Shown here: positions 51,114 through 59,792 of the stretch, one piece after another | Layout of the letters: each line of letters starts with the position of its first letter | Position numbering within the stretch: position 1 is the first letter of the stretch | DNA from: Hyphomicrobiales bacterium | GTDB taxonomy: Bacteria > Pseudomonadota > Alphaproteobacteria > Rhizobiales > Xanthobacteraceae | DNA: 64,000 bases | Direction of reading: 5' to 3' | Assembly (NCBI GenBank): GCA_021730985.1 | Contig: JAKFYI010000011.1 | Location: forward strand, 59,076 to 123,075 | The notes under the pieces: model-generated | Seen by the model: only the letters and a program-made list of their open reading frames with translations | Told to the model about the DNA's origin: nothing | The model's database searches: none | Translations under genes and position numbers: made by a program

Positions 51114-51905
51114 ATGGACCTCGGCCTCACCAATCGCGTCGCCATCGTCACCGGCGGCAATCGCGGCATCGGCTATGCCGTGTCGTCCGAACTGCTGCGC
51201 GAGGGCGCGTACGTCGTGGTCGCGAGCCTCGATCCCGCGCGCAACGCGCAGGCGATCGAGACGCTGAAGGGAAAATCCAGCGCCCGCGTGATCGGCGTGC
51301 CGACCGACCTCAACGATGCCGCGGCGGTCGATGCACTGTTCAAGAAGACGCTCGCCGAGTTCGGCCGGCTCGACATTCTCATCAACAACGCCACCAACGT
51401 GGCGCAGGGCACGAGTTTCTTCCAGATGGACGAGACTCACTGGGACCATGCGTTCGATCACAAGCTGCGCGGCACAGTGCGATGCATCCGTCATGCCGTG
51501 CCGCCGATGCGTGACCGCAAATGGGGCCGCATCGTCAACATTTCCGGCGGCGCGGCGTGGACGCCGCAGCTTGGCGCCATCACCACCGGCATCAACAACG
51601 CGGCAGTGCAGAATCTCACCGTGGCGCTGGCCAACGAGCTCGGCAAGGACGGCATCCTGGTCAACGCCGTGGTGCCGACCGCGATCCGCACCGACCGGCA
51701 CGACAAGAACATCAAAGACACCATGGCCAAGACCGGCCAGTCCGAGGCCGAGGTGCTGAAGCCGCGCGTCGCCAAGATCCCGCTGGGACGCATGGCTGCC
51801 GCCGAAGAAGTGGCCAGCGTGGTCGTATTTCTGTCGTCAGACCGCGCCAGTTTCGTCAACGGCAGCGCCTGGGCGGTGGATGGCGGGGTTTCCGCTCGGC
51901 TTTAG
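51114..51905 (+). CDS. SDR family protein lacking the Tyr-Lys catalytic pair
   Basis: 263 residues; ATG preceded by GGAAAGA. The cofactor site TGGNRGIG and the INNATN block are normal, and the C-terminus ends WAVDGGVSARL. After the Ser-region (VNISGGAAWTPQLG) the expected YxxxK is replaced by ITTGINNAAVQNLT, leaving Thr and Asn where Tyr and Lys belong. The protein at 4293 shows the same Asn substitution. It probably binds NAD(P) but uses a different mechanism, or is not a dehydrogenase. It is upstream of the double Bug operon. Confidence 0.82.
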   Translation: MDLGLTNRVAIVTGGNRGIGYAVSSELLREGAYVVVASLDPARNAQAIETLKGKSSARVIGVPTDLNDAAAVDALFKKTLAEFGRLDILINNATNVAQGTSFFQMDETHWDHAFDHKLRGTVRCIRHAVPPMRDRKWGRIVNISGGAAWTPQLGAITTGINNAAVQNLTVALANELGKDGILVNAVVPTAIRTDRHDKNIKDTMAKTGQSEAEVLKPRVAKIPLGRMAAAEEVASVVVFLSSDRASFVNGSAWAVDGGVSARL

Positions 51906-51933
51906 GATTTCGCCGGGACGAGCGCAAAACGAG

Positions 51934-52025
51934 CCGGGTGACGGGTTATACTCGCACAAGCAACGGCCGCTCACCCGGTTCCTCGCTTCGCTCGGAACCA
52001 CCCTGCTCCCACAAGGGGAGAGGGT
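51934..52025. repeat. palindromic intergenic repeat, family C (diverged)
   Basis: GAGCCGGGTGACGGG and CCGCTCACCCGGTTCC arms with GGTTCCTCGCTTCGCTCGGAACC as an inner hairpin; the terminal CTCCCACAAGGGGAG is also palindromic. Confidence 0.65.
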
Positions 52026-52059
52026 CCGGCGCAAGAACACGGCGAACCTGGAGAGCAAT

Positions 52060-53040
52060 GTGCTGAGAAAATTTTCGATCCATCTGGCCTCCATCGCGGC
52101 GCTGCTGCTGACACTCGTGCCCGCGCAGGTGCAAGCCCAGGCCTACCCGAACAAGCCGGTGACGCTGGTGGTCGCCTTCACGCCCGGCGGGCCAAGCGAC
52201 GTGCTGTCGCGCATCGTCGGCAAAAAGTTACAGGAACTTCTCGGCCAGCCGTTCATCATCGAGAACCGCCCCGGAGCCGGCGGCAACATTGCCGCCGAAC
52301 AGGTCGCGCGCGCCGCCCCCGATGGGCACACCCTGCTGATGGGCAACAACTCGATCCTCGCCACCAACGCGGCGCTCTACAAGAAGATCAACTTCGATCC
52401 GGAAAAGGACTTCATCCCGATCAGCATGGTCGGCACCCAGGCCAACATCCTGGTGGTCAACCCGAGCGTGCCCGCGAATTCGATGGCGGAGCTGATCGCG
52501 CTCGCCAAGGCGAGCCCCGGCAAGCTGAACTTCGCCTCCTCCGGTCATGGCGCGGCCGCGCACCTGTCGGGCGAGCTGTTCAAGTCCGAAGCCAAGGTCG
52601 ATATCGTGCACGTCGCCTACAAGGGCGCGGCGCCGGCGCTGCAGGACGTCATCGCCGGACACGTCCAGATGATGTTCGCGACGGCCGCCTCCGTGGTCGG
52701 CCACATCAAGAGCGAAAAGGTGCGGGCGCTTGCCGTCACCACGCCGAAACGCACCGCCGTGCTGCCGGAGCTCGCCACCGTCGATGAGCTCGGCATCAAG
52801 GGCTTCGACGCCACGACCTGGCACGGCCTGGTCGCGCCGGCCGGAACGCCGCGCGAGATCATCGCCATCCTGCACGACGCCACCGTCAAGACGCTGAACG
52901 ATCCGGCGGTGCGAAAGCAGTTGACGGAGCTGGGCGTCGACATCGTCGGCAGTTCGCCAACCGAATTCGAAGCCTATATCAAGGCGGAGATTCCGAAGTG
53001 GACCGCGGTGGTCAAAACCTCTGGCGCAAGGGTCGAATGA
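52060..53040 (+). CDS. Bug/TctC-type solute-binding protein (first of a coupled pair)
   Basis: 326 residues from GTG at 52060, with GGAGAG five bases upstream; the ATG two bases before is out of frame. Signal peptide VLRKFSIHLASIAALLLTLVPAQVQA, then QAYPNKPVTLVVAFTPGGPSDVLSRIVGKKL and FIIENRPGAGGNIAAEQVARAAPDGHTLLMGNNS. Its TGA overlaps the ATG of the next Bug gene (ATGA). The next protein shares most of these blocks, so a tandem duplication is likely. Confidence 0.92.
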   Translation: MLRKFSIHLASIAALLLTLVPAQVQAQAYPNKPVTLVVAFTPGGPSDVLSRIVGKKLQELLGQPFIIENRPGAGGNIAAEQVARAAPDGHTLLMGNNSILATNAALYKKINFDPEKDFIPISMVGTQANILVVNPSVPANSMAELIALAKASPGKLNFASSGHGAAAHLSGELFKSEAKVDIVHVAYKGAAPALQDVIAGHVQMMFATAASVVGHIKSEKVRALAVTTPKRTAVLPELATVDELGIKGFDATTWHGLVAPAGTPREIIAILHDATVKTLNDPAVRKQLTELGVDIVGSSPTEFEAYIKAEIPKWTAVVKTSGARVE

Positions 53041-54026
53041 GATCGGCGGCCGCCCCGTTCCGTCTGAAGCCGCTCGCGGCCGCCGCGCTGCTGCTGCTTG
53101 CGCTTGGCGCCACGCCCGCAGCGGCGCTCGACTATCCGACCCGGCCGATCACGCTGATCGTCTCGCATGTGCCGGGCGGTCCAAGCGACGTGCTCGGCCG
53201 TGTACTCGGAAAATTGCTGTCGCCATTGCTACGCCAGCCGATCGTGATTGAGAACCGGCCCGGCTCCGGCGGCAACATCGCCGCCGAGCAGGCCGCCCAT
53301 GCCGCGGCCGATGGCCATACGCTGCTGATGGGCAACACCGCTATTCTCGCGGCCAACCCGGCGCGGGGAAAGACCTCGCGCTTCGATCCGCAACTGGACT
53401 TTGCGCCGATCACGCTGCTCGGCACGCAAGCCAACGTGCTGGTGATGAACCCCGCGCTGCCGGTCAACACGCTGCAGCAGTTGATCGAGTTCGCCAAAGC
53501 GAAACCGGGCTTTGTCACGTTCGCGTCGGCCGGCCACGGCAGCGCCTCGCATCTGGCCGGCGAACTGTTCAAGGCCGAGATCAAGGCAAACATCGTCCAC
53601 GTTCCCTACAAGAAACCGGGACCGGCGCTGCAGGATGTCGTCGGCGGTCATGTGCAGATCATGTTCGCGCCGGCTGCGCTGGTAAGAAATCACATCCAGG
53701 CCGGGCGGCTGCGCGCGCTCGGCCTCGCCACCAGGGAGCACACTCCGCTGCTGCCTGGCGTTTCCACCATCGGCGAGCTCGGCCTTCCCGGTTTCGACGC
53801 CACCACCTGGTATGGTCTGGTCGCGCCGGCCGGCACCCCGCGCGAGATCGTCGATATGCTGTACCATTCGACCGGCGTGGCGCTGGAAAGCCCGGACGCG
53901 CGCAGGATCATGGGCGGACTCGGCATCGACGTGGTCGGAAACTCGCCGCGCGAGTTCGATGCTTACATCGCAGCCGAGATCCCCAAATGGTCCGCGGTCC
54001 TCAAAGCCATCGCGCAAATGGATTGA
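53037..54026 (+). CDS. Bug/TctC-type solute-binding protein (second of a coupled pair)
   Basis: 329 residues from ATG at 53037, inside the upstream stop codon. Signal peptide MRSAAAPFRLKPLAAAALLLLALGATPAAA, then LDYPTRPITLIVSHVPGGPSDVLGRVLGKLL and IVIENRPGSGGNIAAEQAAHAAADGHTLLMGNTA. It is clearly paralogous to the previous gene. PFxPGG is changed to SHVPGG. The next gene starts 1 nt after its stop, so three genes are tightly coupled. Confidence 0.92.
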   Translation: MRSAAAPFRLKPLAAAALLLLALGATPAAALDYPTRPITLIVSHVPGGPSDVLGRVLGKLLSPLLRQPIVIENRPGSGGNIAAEQAAHAAADGHTLLMGNTAILAANPARGKTSRFDPQLDFAPITLLGTQANVLVMNPALPVNTLQQLIEFAKAKPGFVTFASAGHGSASHLAGELFKAEIKANIVHVPYKKPGPALQDVVGGHVQIMFAPAALVRNHIQAGRLRALGLATREHTPLLPGVSTIGELGLPGFDATTWYGLVAPAGTPREIVDMLYHSTGVALESPDARRIMGGLGIDVVGNSPREFDAYIAAEIPKWSAVLKAIAQMD

Positions 54027-54027
54027 C

Positions 54028-54948
54028 ATGAACGGACCCATTCCCGAATACGCGCCGCTCTGCGCGCCGCCCGACCGCGAGCCGCGCGCGCCGCGCACGG
54101 CGTTTCCGCCGCTCGCCTGCGACACCCACGCCCATATATTCGAGGCGCGCTTTCCTTACGCGCAGGAGCGCATCTACACGCCGCCGGATTCCAATCTCGC
54201 GGACTACAAGCACCTGTTGAGGACGCTGGGCTGCGAGCGCGCCGTGCTGGTTCAGCCGAGCGTTTACGGCGCCGACAACGCGGCGATGCTCGACGCGCTC
54301 GCAGCGGCCGGCCCGGGCTTCCGCGCGGTGGCGGTCACCGCACCCGACATCTCCAGCGCCGAGATCGAAGCGCTGCACCGCGCCGGGGTGCGCGGCCTGC
54401 GCTTCAACGTGGTGGACGTGCGTGCCAACAAGAACCAGATTCCCGCCGACATGCTGCGCGGCGTGGCGAAGCGGATCGCACCGTTCGGCTGGCACATCGA
54501 ATTGCTGGTCAATCTCGACGAAGCCGGCGACTTCGCGCCGCTGCTGGGCTCGCTCGGCGTGCCGTTTGTGCTGGGACATCTCGGCTATCCGAAGGGCGGC
54601 GCCGCGACCTGGACCGGCACGCGCGCGTTCGCCGATCTGCTCAAGCTGCTCGACGGCGGCCAGTGCTGGATCAAGCTGACCGGGCCCTACCGCATCACCA
54701 CCGCGCCGGACCTGCCCTACGCCGACGTCGACGAGCCGGCGCGCAAGCTGGTCGCGGCCGCGCCGGAGCGCATGATCTGGGGCACCGACTGGCCGCACGT
54801 CATGAAGAAGAAGCCGATGGCGAACGACGGCGATATGACCGATCTGTTCGAGCGCTGGATTCCCGACGCCGCCAAGCGCAAGCGCATCCTGGTGGACAAT
54901 CCGGCGGCGCTTTACGGGTTTGAAGCGGGCGAGAAGATTGGATTTTAG
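54028..54948 (+). CDS. amidohydrolase family protein (2-pyrone-4,6-dicarboxylate lactonase LigI-like)
   Basis: 306 residues from ATG at 54028. The N-terminal metal motif is LACDTHAHIFEARFPYAQERIYTPPDS, the same order as in LigI-type lactonases. Then follow VLVQPSVYGADN, VLGHLGYPKGG with the conserved His, and the terminal acid in IWGTDWPHVMKK. LigI hydrolyses 2-pyrone-4,6-dicarboxylate in protocatechuate and gallate 4,5-cleavage; related enzymes hydrolyse sugar lactones. Tight coupling to two Bug proteins suggests that the pair imports its substrate or precursor. Confidence 0.85.
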   Translation: MNGPIPEYAPLCAPPDREPRAPRTAFPPLACDTHAHIFEARFPYAQERIYTPPDSNLADYKHLLRTLGCERAVLVQPSVYGADNAAMLDALAAAGPGFRAVAVTAPDISSAEIEALHRAGVRGLRFNVVDVRANKNQIPADMLRGVAKRIAPFGWHIELLVNLDEAGDFAPLLGSLGVPFVLGHLGYPKGGAATWTGTRAFADLLKLLDGGQCWIKLTGPYRITTAPDLPYADVDEPARKLVAAAPERMIWGTDWPHVMKKKPMANDGDMTDLFERWIPDAAKRKRILVDNPAALYGFEAGEKIGF

Positions 54949-54983
54949 CGACATCCCGTAGGTTCGCTCGCCGTTCTCTCCCC

Positions 54984-55089
54984 GTCATTCCGGGACACGC
55001 GCGCAAGCGTGTGTCCCGGAATCCAGACGAACATTCAGCACTTGCATCTGGATTCCGGGCTCGCGCCTACGGCGCGTCCCGGAATGACA
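54984..55089. repeat. palindromic intergenic repeat, family F
   Basis: GTCATTCCGGGACACGCGCG and GTGTGTCCCGGAATCCAG pair locally, and CTGGATTCCGGGCTCGCGCC with GGCGCGTCCCGGAATGAC form the matching half. Confidence 0.85.
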
Positions 55090-55149
55090 ATCGAGGGGCC
55101 GCTCGTGCTATGTTGCGGCCACGCATCCGCATTCGTCGAAAGCATCCCC

Positions 55150-56943
55150 ATGGCAGGCAACATCAATCCGAATCCGTTCACAACGCGGCCCGAGATCGAG
55201 GGCACGTTCGGCGTGGTCACCTCGACGCACTGGATCGCCACCGCGGTCGGCATGGCCGCCCTGGAAAAGGGCGGCAACGCGTTCGACGCCGCCTGCGCCA
55301 CCGCGTTCGCGCTGCAGGTGCTTGAGCCGCACCTGAACGGACCCGGCGGCGACGTGCCGGTCGTGCTGTACGACGTGAAGCGCGGCAAGCCCGAGATCAT
55401 CTGCGGCCAAGGCCCCGCCCCCGCCGCCGCAACCATCGCGCGCTACAAGAGCGAAGGCCTCGACATGGTGCCCGGCACCGGGCTGCTCGCGGCCTGCATC
55501 CCCGGCATGTTCGACACCTGGATGCTGCTGCTGCGCGACTACGGCACCATGACGCTGGCTGACGTGCTGACGCCCGCGATCTCCTACGCGCAAAACGGCC
55601 ATCCGCTGGTCGAGCGCGCCAGCGCGACAATCGCCACGGTCGAGAAGCTGTTCCGCGAGCACTGGCCGACCTCGGCCGCGGTGTATCTGCCGAACGGCAA
55701 GGTGCCCGAACAGGGCGTGACCTTCACCAACAAGGCGATCGCTGCGACCTACGCGCGCGTGCTGAAGGAAGCCCAGAGCGCCGGAGGCGACCGCGTCGCG
55801 CAGATCGAGAAGGCGCGCAAAGTCTGGTCGCAAGGCTTCGTCGCGGAAGCGATCGACAAATTCTGCCGCACCCAGGCGGTGATGGACGTGAGCGGCACGC
55901 CGCACAAGGGCGTGCTGACCGGCCAGGACATGGCGGCGTGGCAGGCCCGCGTCGAGGCGCCGCTCACCTACGACTATCGCAACTACACGGTCTGCAAGGC
56001 GCCGTGGTCGCAGGGACCGGTGACGCTGCAACAGCTCGCGCTGTTGAAGGGCTTCAACCTCGACGGCCTCGACGTGGTCGGGCCGGACTTCATTCATCTG
56101 CTGGTGGAATGCTCCAAGCTCGCCTATGCCGACCGCGAGAAGTTCTACGGCGATCCGGATTTCGTCGAGGTGCCGTTCCAGACGTTGTTGTCCGACGCCT
56201 ACAACAACGAACGCCGCAAGCTCGTCACCAACGAAGCATCGCTGGAGCTGCGTCCGGGCTCGGTCGAGGGCTTTGGCTCGGTGGTCAAGCTCAAGACCGG
56301 CGCGAAGCTCGTCGCCGGTATGGGCGCGGGCGAGCCGACCGTCGGCCGCATGGGCGAAGTGATCGGCGACACCGTGCACTTCGACATCGTCGACCAGGCT
56401 GGCAACATGGTGTCATCGACGCCGTCCGGCGGCTGGCTGCAATCCTCGCCGGTGATCCCGGAACTCGGCTTCGGGCTCGGCACCCGCGCGCAGATGTTCT
56501 GGCTGGAGGAAGGCCATCCGGCCTCGCTGGAGCCTGGCAAGCGGCCGCGCACCACGCTGTCGCCGACGCTGGCGCTGCGCGACGGCCTGCCCTATCTCGC
56601 CTGGGGCTCGCCCGGCGGCGACCAGCAGGACCAGTGGATCACGCAGTTTTTCCTTCGACATGTTCATGCTGGTATGAACCTGCAGGAGGCGATCGACGCG
56701 CCGGCCTGGCACTCCGAGCATTTCCCGATCTCGTTCTGGCCGCGCACCTCGCGGCCCGGCGTTCTGCAGATCGAGAGCCGCGTGCCGAAGGCGACGCGCG
56801 ACGAACTCGCGCGCCGCGGCCACAAGATCGAGGTGGAACCGGAGTGGTCGGAGGGCCGCCTCACCGCGGCCTCCCGCTCCGACCCGCGCCGGCGCGCCGC
56901 CGCCAATCCGCGCGGCATGCAGGGGTATGCCGCGGGGCGGTAG
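55150..56943 (+). CDS. gamma-glutamyltransferase family protein, apparently cytoplasmic
   Basis: 597 residues from ATG at 55150 (MAGNINPNPF). The large-subunit part has MAALEKGGNAFDAACATAFALQVLEPHLNGPGGDVPVVLYD and GTGLLAACIPGMFDTW. The autoprocessing site fits GDTVHFDIVDQAGNMVSSTPSGGW, with Thr as the new N-terminal nucleophile, followed by PGKRPRTTLSPTLALRDG typical of the small subunit. No signal peptide is seen, unlike glutathione-degrading enzymes of the periplasm. The second residue after the nucleophile position is Val where TTH is more usual. The family also includes cephalosporin acylases; the substrate is unknown. Confidence 0.85.
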   Translation: MAGNINPNPFTTRPEIEGTFGVVTSTHWIATAVGMAALEKGGNAFDAACATAFALQVLEPHLNGPGGDVPVVLYDVKRGKPEIICGQGPAPAAATIARYKSEGLDMVPGTGLLAACIPGMFDTWMLLLRDYGTMTLADVLTPAISYAQNGHPLVERASATIATVEKLFREHWPTSAAVYLPNGKVPEQGVTFTNKAIAATYARVLKEAQSAGGDRVAQIEKARKVWSQGFVAEAIDKFCRTQAVMDVSGTPHKGVLTGQDMAAWQARVEAPLTYDYRNYTVCKAPWSQGPVTLQQLALLKGFNLDGLDVVGPDFIHLLVECSKLAYADREKFYGDPDFVEVPFQTLLSDAYNNERRKLVTNEASLELRPGSVEGFGSVVKLKTGAKLVAGMGAGEPTVGRMGEVIGDTVHFDIVDQAGNMVSSTPSGGWLQSSPVIPELGFGLGTRAQMFWLEEGHPASLEPGKRPRTTLSPTLALRDGLPYLAWGSPGGDQQDQWITQFFLRHVHAGMNLQEAIDAPAWHSEHFPISFWPRTSRPGVLQIESRVPKATRDELARRGHKIEVEPEWSEGRLTAASRSDPRRRAAANPRGMQGYAAGR

Positions 56944-56951
56944 TTGAGGCC

Positions 56952-57059
56952 TCGTGTCCCGGGCGAGCGAAAGCGAGACCCGGGACCCCGGTTCCTTAGC
57001 TAGCAAACCGGGACCCCGCATCTGCGGTGCATCGCTACGCGCTGCACCGCGTGCGGGGA
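56952..57059. repeat. palindromic intergenic repeat, family B (right arm degenerate)
   Basis: CTCGTGTCCCGGGCGAGCG and GACCCGGGACCCCGGTTCC on the left; the right side reads AACCGGGACCCCGCATC and ends in CGCGTGCGGGGA, so it is altered compared with other copies. Confidence 0.7.
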
Positions 57060-57143
57060 ACGCCGGTGAATTCTGCGAATGACTTGCGGTTCGGCCGAGG
57101 TATGATCCGCCAATAACAAAAAAACACCGCAGGGAGAAACCGA

Positions 57144-57947
57144 GTGACCACCACCCCCACCATCGTCGCCGACAACGCCTCGAAGATGTTCCTCGACGGC
57201 GCAGTGGTGGCGTTCCGGCAGTTGTCGCTGTCGATTGCGAAGAACGAGATCATGTGCGTGGTCGGCCCCTCGGGCTGCGGCAAGACCACGCTGCTGCGCT
57301 GCATCGCCGGCCTCACCGACCTCTCCTCCGGCAGCATCGCTGTGGACGGTGCCCCGGTGAACGGCCCGCCGGAGGGCGTCGCCATGGTGTTCCAGCACTT
57401 CGGCCTGCTGCCGTGGAAGACGGTGTTCGAGAACGCCGCGTTCGGCCTGGCGATGAACAACACGCCCTCCGCCGTGATCAAGGAGCGCGTCGCGCACTAC
57501 ATCGACGTGGTCGGCCTCAACGGCTTCGAGAAACACTATCCCTATCAGCTCTCCGGCGGCATGCAGCAGCGCGTCGGGCTGGTGCGCGCGCTGGCGATGA
57601 ACCCCTCGGTGCTGCTGATGGACGAGCCGTTCGCGGCGCTCGACGCGCAGACCCGAGAGATTCTCCAAGAGGAGCTGCTGGCGCTGATGGAGCGCCCCGA
57701 AGAGCGCAAGACCATGGTGTTCATCACCCATTCGATCGACGAGGCGATCCTGCTCGGCGACCGCATCGCTGTGATGAGCGCACGGCCGGGCCGCATCAAG
57801 GAGATGCTCGACATGCCGTTCAGCCGGCCGCGCAACGTGGACGACATGCGGATGGACCCGAAGTTCGGCGAGTTGCGCCAGCACATCTGGCATCAGCTTC
57901 ACAGCGCGCGGCCCAAGCGCGCCCAGGCGCCGCGGGAGGTCGCGTGA
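57144..57947 (+). CDS. ABC transporter ATP-binding protein (nitrate/sulfonate/taurine type)
   Basis: 267 residues; GTG start with AGGGAGA nearby. Walker [10 protein letters not shown], signature [15 protein letters not shown], Walker [13 protein letters not shown] and H-loop FITHSIDEA are intact. [19 protein letters not shown] around the Q-loop is the usual pattern of TauB/SsuB proteins. Its end overlaps the permease start (GTGA). With the permease and the binding protein at 61670 it should form an importer of an organic anion. Confidence 0.93.
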   Translation: MTTTPTIVADNASKMFLDGAVVAFRQLSLSIAKNEIMCVVGPSGCGKTTLLRCIAGLTDLSSGSIAVDGAPVNGPPEGVAMVFQHFGLLPWKTVFENAAFGLAMNNTPSAVIKERVAHYIDVVGLNGFEKHYPYQLSGGMQQRVGLVRALAMNPSVLLMDEPFAALDAQTREILQEELLALMERPEERKTMVFITHSIDEAILLGDRIAVMSARPGRIKEMLDMPFSRPRNVDDMRMDPKFGELRQHIWHQLHSARPKRAQAPREVA

Positions 57948-58816
57948 GCACGGCCGAACACGCGCGCACCGCAGCCCTCACCGAAGTCGAGGTGCAGCGC
58001 GAACTCGACGGCGACCGCGCCCGCGCGGAGCAGGTCGGCGCCGAGCGCCGCCGCCGCCAGTCGCTGCACAATTTCATCATCCGCATGGTGTCGCTCGCGA
58101 TCTTCCTGACGCTCTGGCAGGTCGCCGGCTTGAACATCGATCCGGTGCTGTTCACCACGCCGTCCAAGGTCGCAGTCGCGGCAGTCGACATGGTGGGGAG
58201 CGGCGAACTTTGGTTCGCGCTGTGGCCGAGCCTGCTCGTGCTGCTGATGGGCCTCAGCCTCGCCATCGCGTTCGGCACGCTGCTCGGCCTGGTGCTCGCC
58301 CGCTTCCACATCCTCGACGTGAGCCTCACCGTCTACATCACGTTCCTCTACTCGATCCCGTCGGTCGCGCTGGTGCCGCTGATCGTGCTGTGGGCCGGCT
58401 ACGAGACCACCGCCAAGGTCATCATCCTTTTCATGTTCGCGTTCTTCCCGATGGTGATCAACACCTACCAGGGCGTGAAGTCGGTCGATCCCAAGCTGCT
58501 TGAAGTGGGCCGCGCGTTCCGCTGCTCGGAGCGCCAGCTCTGGGGCAACATTGTGCTGCCCGCCGCCTTGCCGTTCATCGTCACCGGCATCCGGCTCGCG
58601 GTCGGCCGCGGCATGATCGGCATGGTGCTGGCCGATCTCTACACCGCGATCTCCGGCATCGGCTATCTGATCGTGCGCACCGCCAGCACGTTCCAGGTCG
58701 ATAGGATGTTCGTGCCGATTGTCACGCTCGGGCTGCTCGGCGTGACGCTGACGGCCATCCTGCGGATGGTCGAGAAGAAGGTCGCGCCGTGGACCGCGGC
58801 GGGCCAGGAAGACTAA
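57944..58816 (+). CDS. ABC transporter permease (SsuC/TauC type)
   Basis: 290 residues from GTG at 57944, overlapping the ATPase stop. An N-terminal charged stretch of about 45 residues precedes six hydrophobic segments. The BPD permease EAA-like loop is [39 protein letters not shown]. The gene ends [14 protein letters not shown]. The last 33 bases of the coding sequence belong to a 40-bp sequence that recurs exactly at 60509, on the far side of a 1.7 kb insert. Confidence 0.93.
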   Translation: MSTAEHARTAALTEVEVQRELDGDRARAEQVGAERRRRQSLHNFIIRMVSLAIFLTLWQVAGLNIDPVLFTTPSKVAVAAVDMVGSGELWFALWPSLLVLLMGLSLAIAFGTLLGLVLARFHILDVSLTVYITFLYSIPSVALVPLIVLWAGYETTAKVIILFMFAFFPMVINTYQGVKSVDPKLLEVGRAFRCSERQLWGNIVLPAALPFIVTGIRLAVGRGMIGMVLADLYTAISGIGYLIVRTASTFQVDRMFVPIVTLGLLGVTLTAILRMVEKKVAPWTAAGQED

Positions 58817-58823
58817 GATCGGG
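58784..58823 (+). repeat. 40-bp direct repeat, left copy (att-like)
   Basis: GCGCCGTGGACCGCGGCGGG plus 20 further bases matches 60509-60548 base for base. It spans the final codons and stop of the permease gene. Flanks differ at both ends (C versus T before, G versus C after). Confidence 0.95.
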
Positions 58824-58850
58824 GGAGGCCATTTGCTTCTTTCGAAGCAT

Positions 58851-59474
58851 TCAGAATGGACGACCCTCCATACAGATCTTGTAGGCGTAGTCCGTGAATT
58901 GATCGCGAGGGCCCCATTTTTTTCGGTTGGGCGACATTGCGACGTTCAGCAAACGATAGAGCGCACTTCGAAACTGCGGCGACTGGTAATACAGCGGTTC
59001 TGTCTCACCTTTTTTTGAACCGAGCTGGTTGATTACATTTGTCTGAAACGCCACCGTACTCACGCCGCCGGGCAATGGATTGTCGGCCAAGTCATACCAC
59101 GTACTCGCAAAACCTTTGTAGCTAATGCAAATGGGCGTCATCGCGTAGTCACGCTTGCACTCGGCGATGTCTGCCGGTGAATCCGTTCGTCTGTCGCGTA
59201 GCCGCGTACAAGCACCGCGTTCAATACGATTTTTCCAAGCCTGATCTTTCTCATACGTCTCACCTTCATTGCTGAAGGCGACCGACGCAGTCGCTGCATT
59301 GACTGCATTTGGCAGCGTCCCGCATTCCAGGCTTGTCAAAGCGAAGGCTTGCTCGTGCAATGCACAAAATGCGGGAGTCGGACGCGGCTGAGTGAATCTG
59401 CCAACTCCAAACGTATGTCCAGAAGACGGGCACACAACCGTCAATAATACAGCCATAACAACAAAATATTTCAT
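58851..59474 (-). CDS. secreted hypothetical protein with conserved-looking cysteines, 207 aa
   Basis: 207 residues from ATG at 59474, which overlaps the stop of the upstream 70-residue gene (ATGA). Signal peptide MKYFVVMAVLLTVVCPSSG, possibly a lipoprotein-like or Sec leader. The mature part has Cys in FCALHEQ, LECGTLPN, GACTRLRD, AECKRDYAM, PICISYKG and YKICMEG, so several disulfides are possible. The C-terminal half (STWYDLADNPLPGGVST, TEPLYYQSPQFRSALYRLLNVAMSPNRKKW) looks enzymatic but is not recognised. GC is lower than in the neighbours. The ORF track adds 64 residues upstream that lie inside the 70-residue gene. Confidence 0.7.
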   Translation of the reverse strand: MKYFVVMAVLLTVVCPSSGHTFGVGRFTQPRPTPAFCALHEQAFALTSLECGTLPNAVNAATASVAFSNEGETYEKDQAWKNRIERGACTRLRDRRTDSPADIAECKRDYAMTPICISYKGFASTWYDLADNPLPGGVSTVAFQTNVINQLGSKKGETEPLYYQSPQFRSALYRLLNVAMSPNRKKWGPRDQFTDYAYKICMEGRPF

Positions 59475-59683
59475 GAGCGCGCCCTGAGAAATGCAGCGAC
59501 GCAGCTCACCAGAAGGAAGCATCCTGAAATTATGAGGGCGACCGTCACCCATGGCAACCAAGACGCCAGTGTCGGCAGGCCCCCAAAGCTGCAAACAAGC
59601 CACAGCACCAAACAGGAGAGAAAGACCGCCAATTGGATGTCGGCGTCTTTCAATATTTGCAGCCATTTGGAGTCGAACGACAT
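59471..59683 (-). CDS. small membrane protein, 70 aa, coupled to the secreted protein
   Basis: 70 residues: a short cytoplasmic start (MSFDSKWLQILKDADIQ), two hydrophobic segments (LAVFLSCLVLWLVCSFGGL and WLPWVTVALIISGCFLLVSCVAAFL) and a basic end. The pattern resembles the membrane part of superinfection-exclusion SieB-like proteins, but the similarity is only of shape. The stop overlaps the start of the secreted protein gene, so both are made together. It is inside the repeat-flanked insert. Confidence 0.6.
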   Translation of the reverse strand: MSFDSKWLQILKDADIQLAVFLSCLVLWLVCSFGGLPTLASWLPWVTVALIISGCFLLVSCVAAFLRARS

Positions 59684-59696
59684 TTGCTCACTATAG

Positions 59697-59770
59697 CGCG
59701 TAGGATGGGTTGAGCACCCATCGACAATTCTGACGTCATGGCGGGTTTCGCTGCGCTCAACCCACCCTAC
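59697..59770. repeat. interspersed hairpin of the GTAGGATGGGTTGAGC type
   Basis: GTAGGATGGGTTGAGCACCC pairs with GCTCAACCCACCCTAC across GGCGGGTTTCGC. It lies between the HigA gene and the membrane protein gene within the insert. I recall similar elements in several proteobacteria. Confidence 0.75.
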
Positions 59771-59792
59771 AATTCTTCGGATCGCATCGCGC

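Noticed and set aside
57254-58816. Permease ORF of 520 aa as listed in the track
   Set aside because: The first 230 codons overlap the ATPase gene out of frame; the permease starts at GTG 57944 with a GTGA overlap.
58833-59018. Plus-strand ORF of 61 aa at the left end of the insert
   Set aside because: Overlaps the secreted-protein gene on the other strand; no supporting features.
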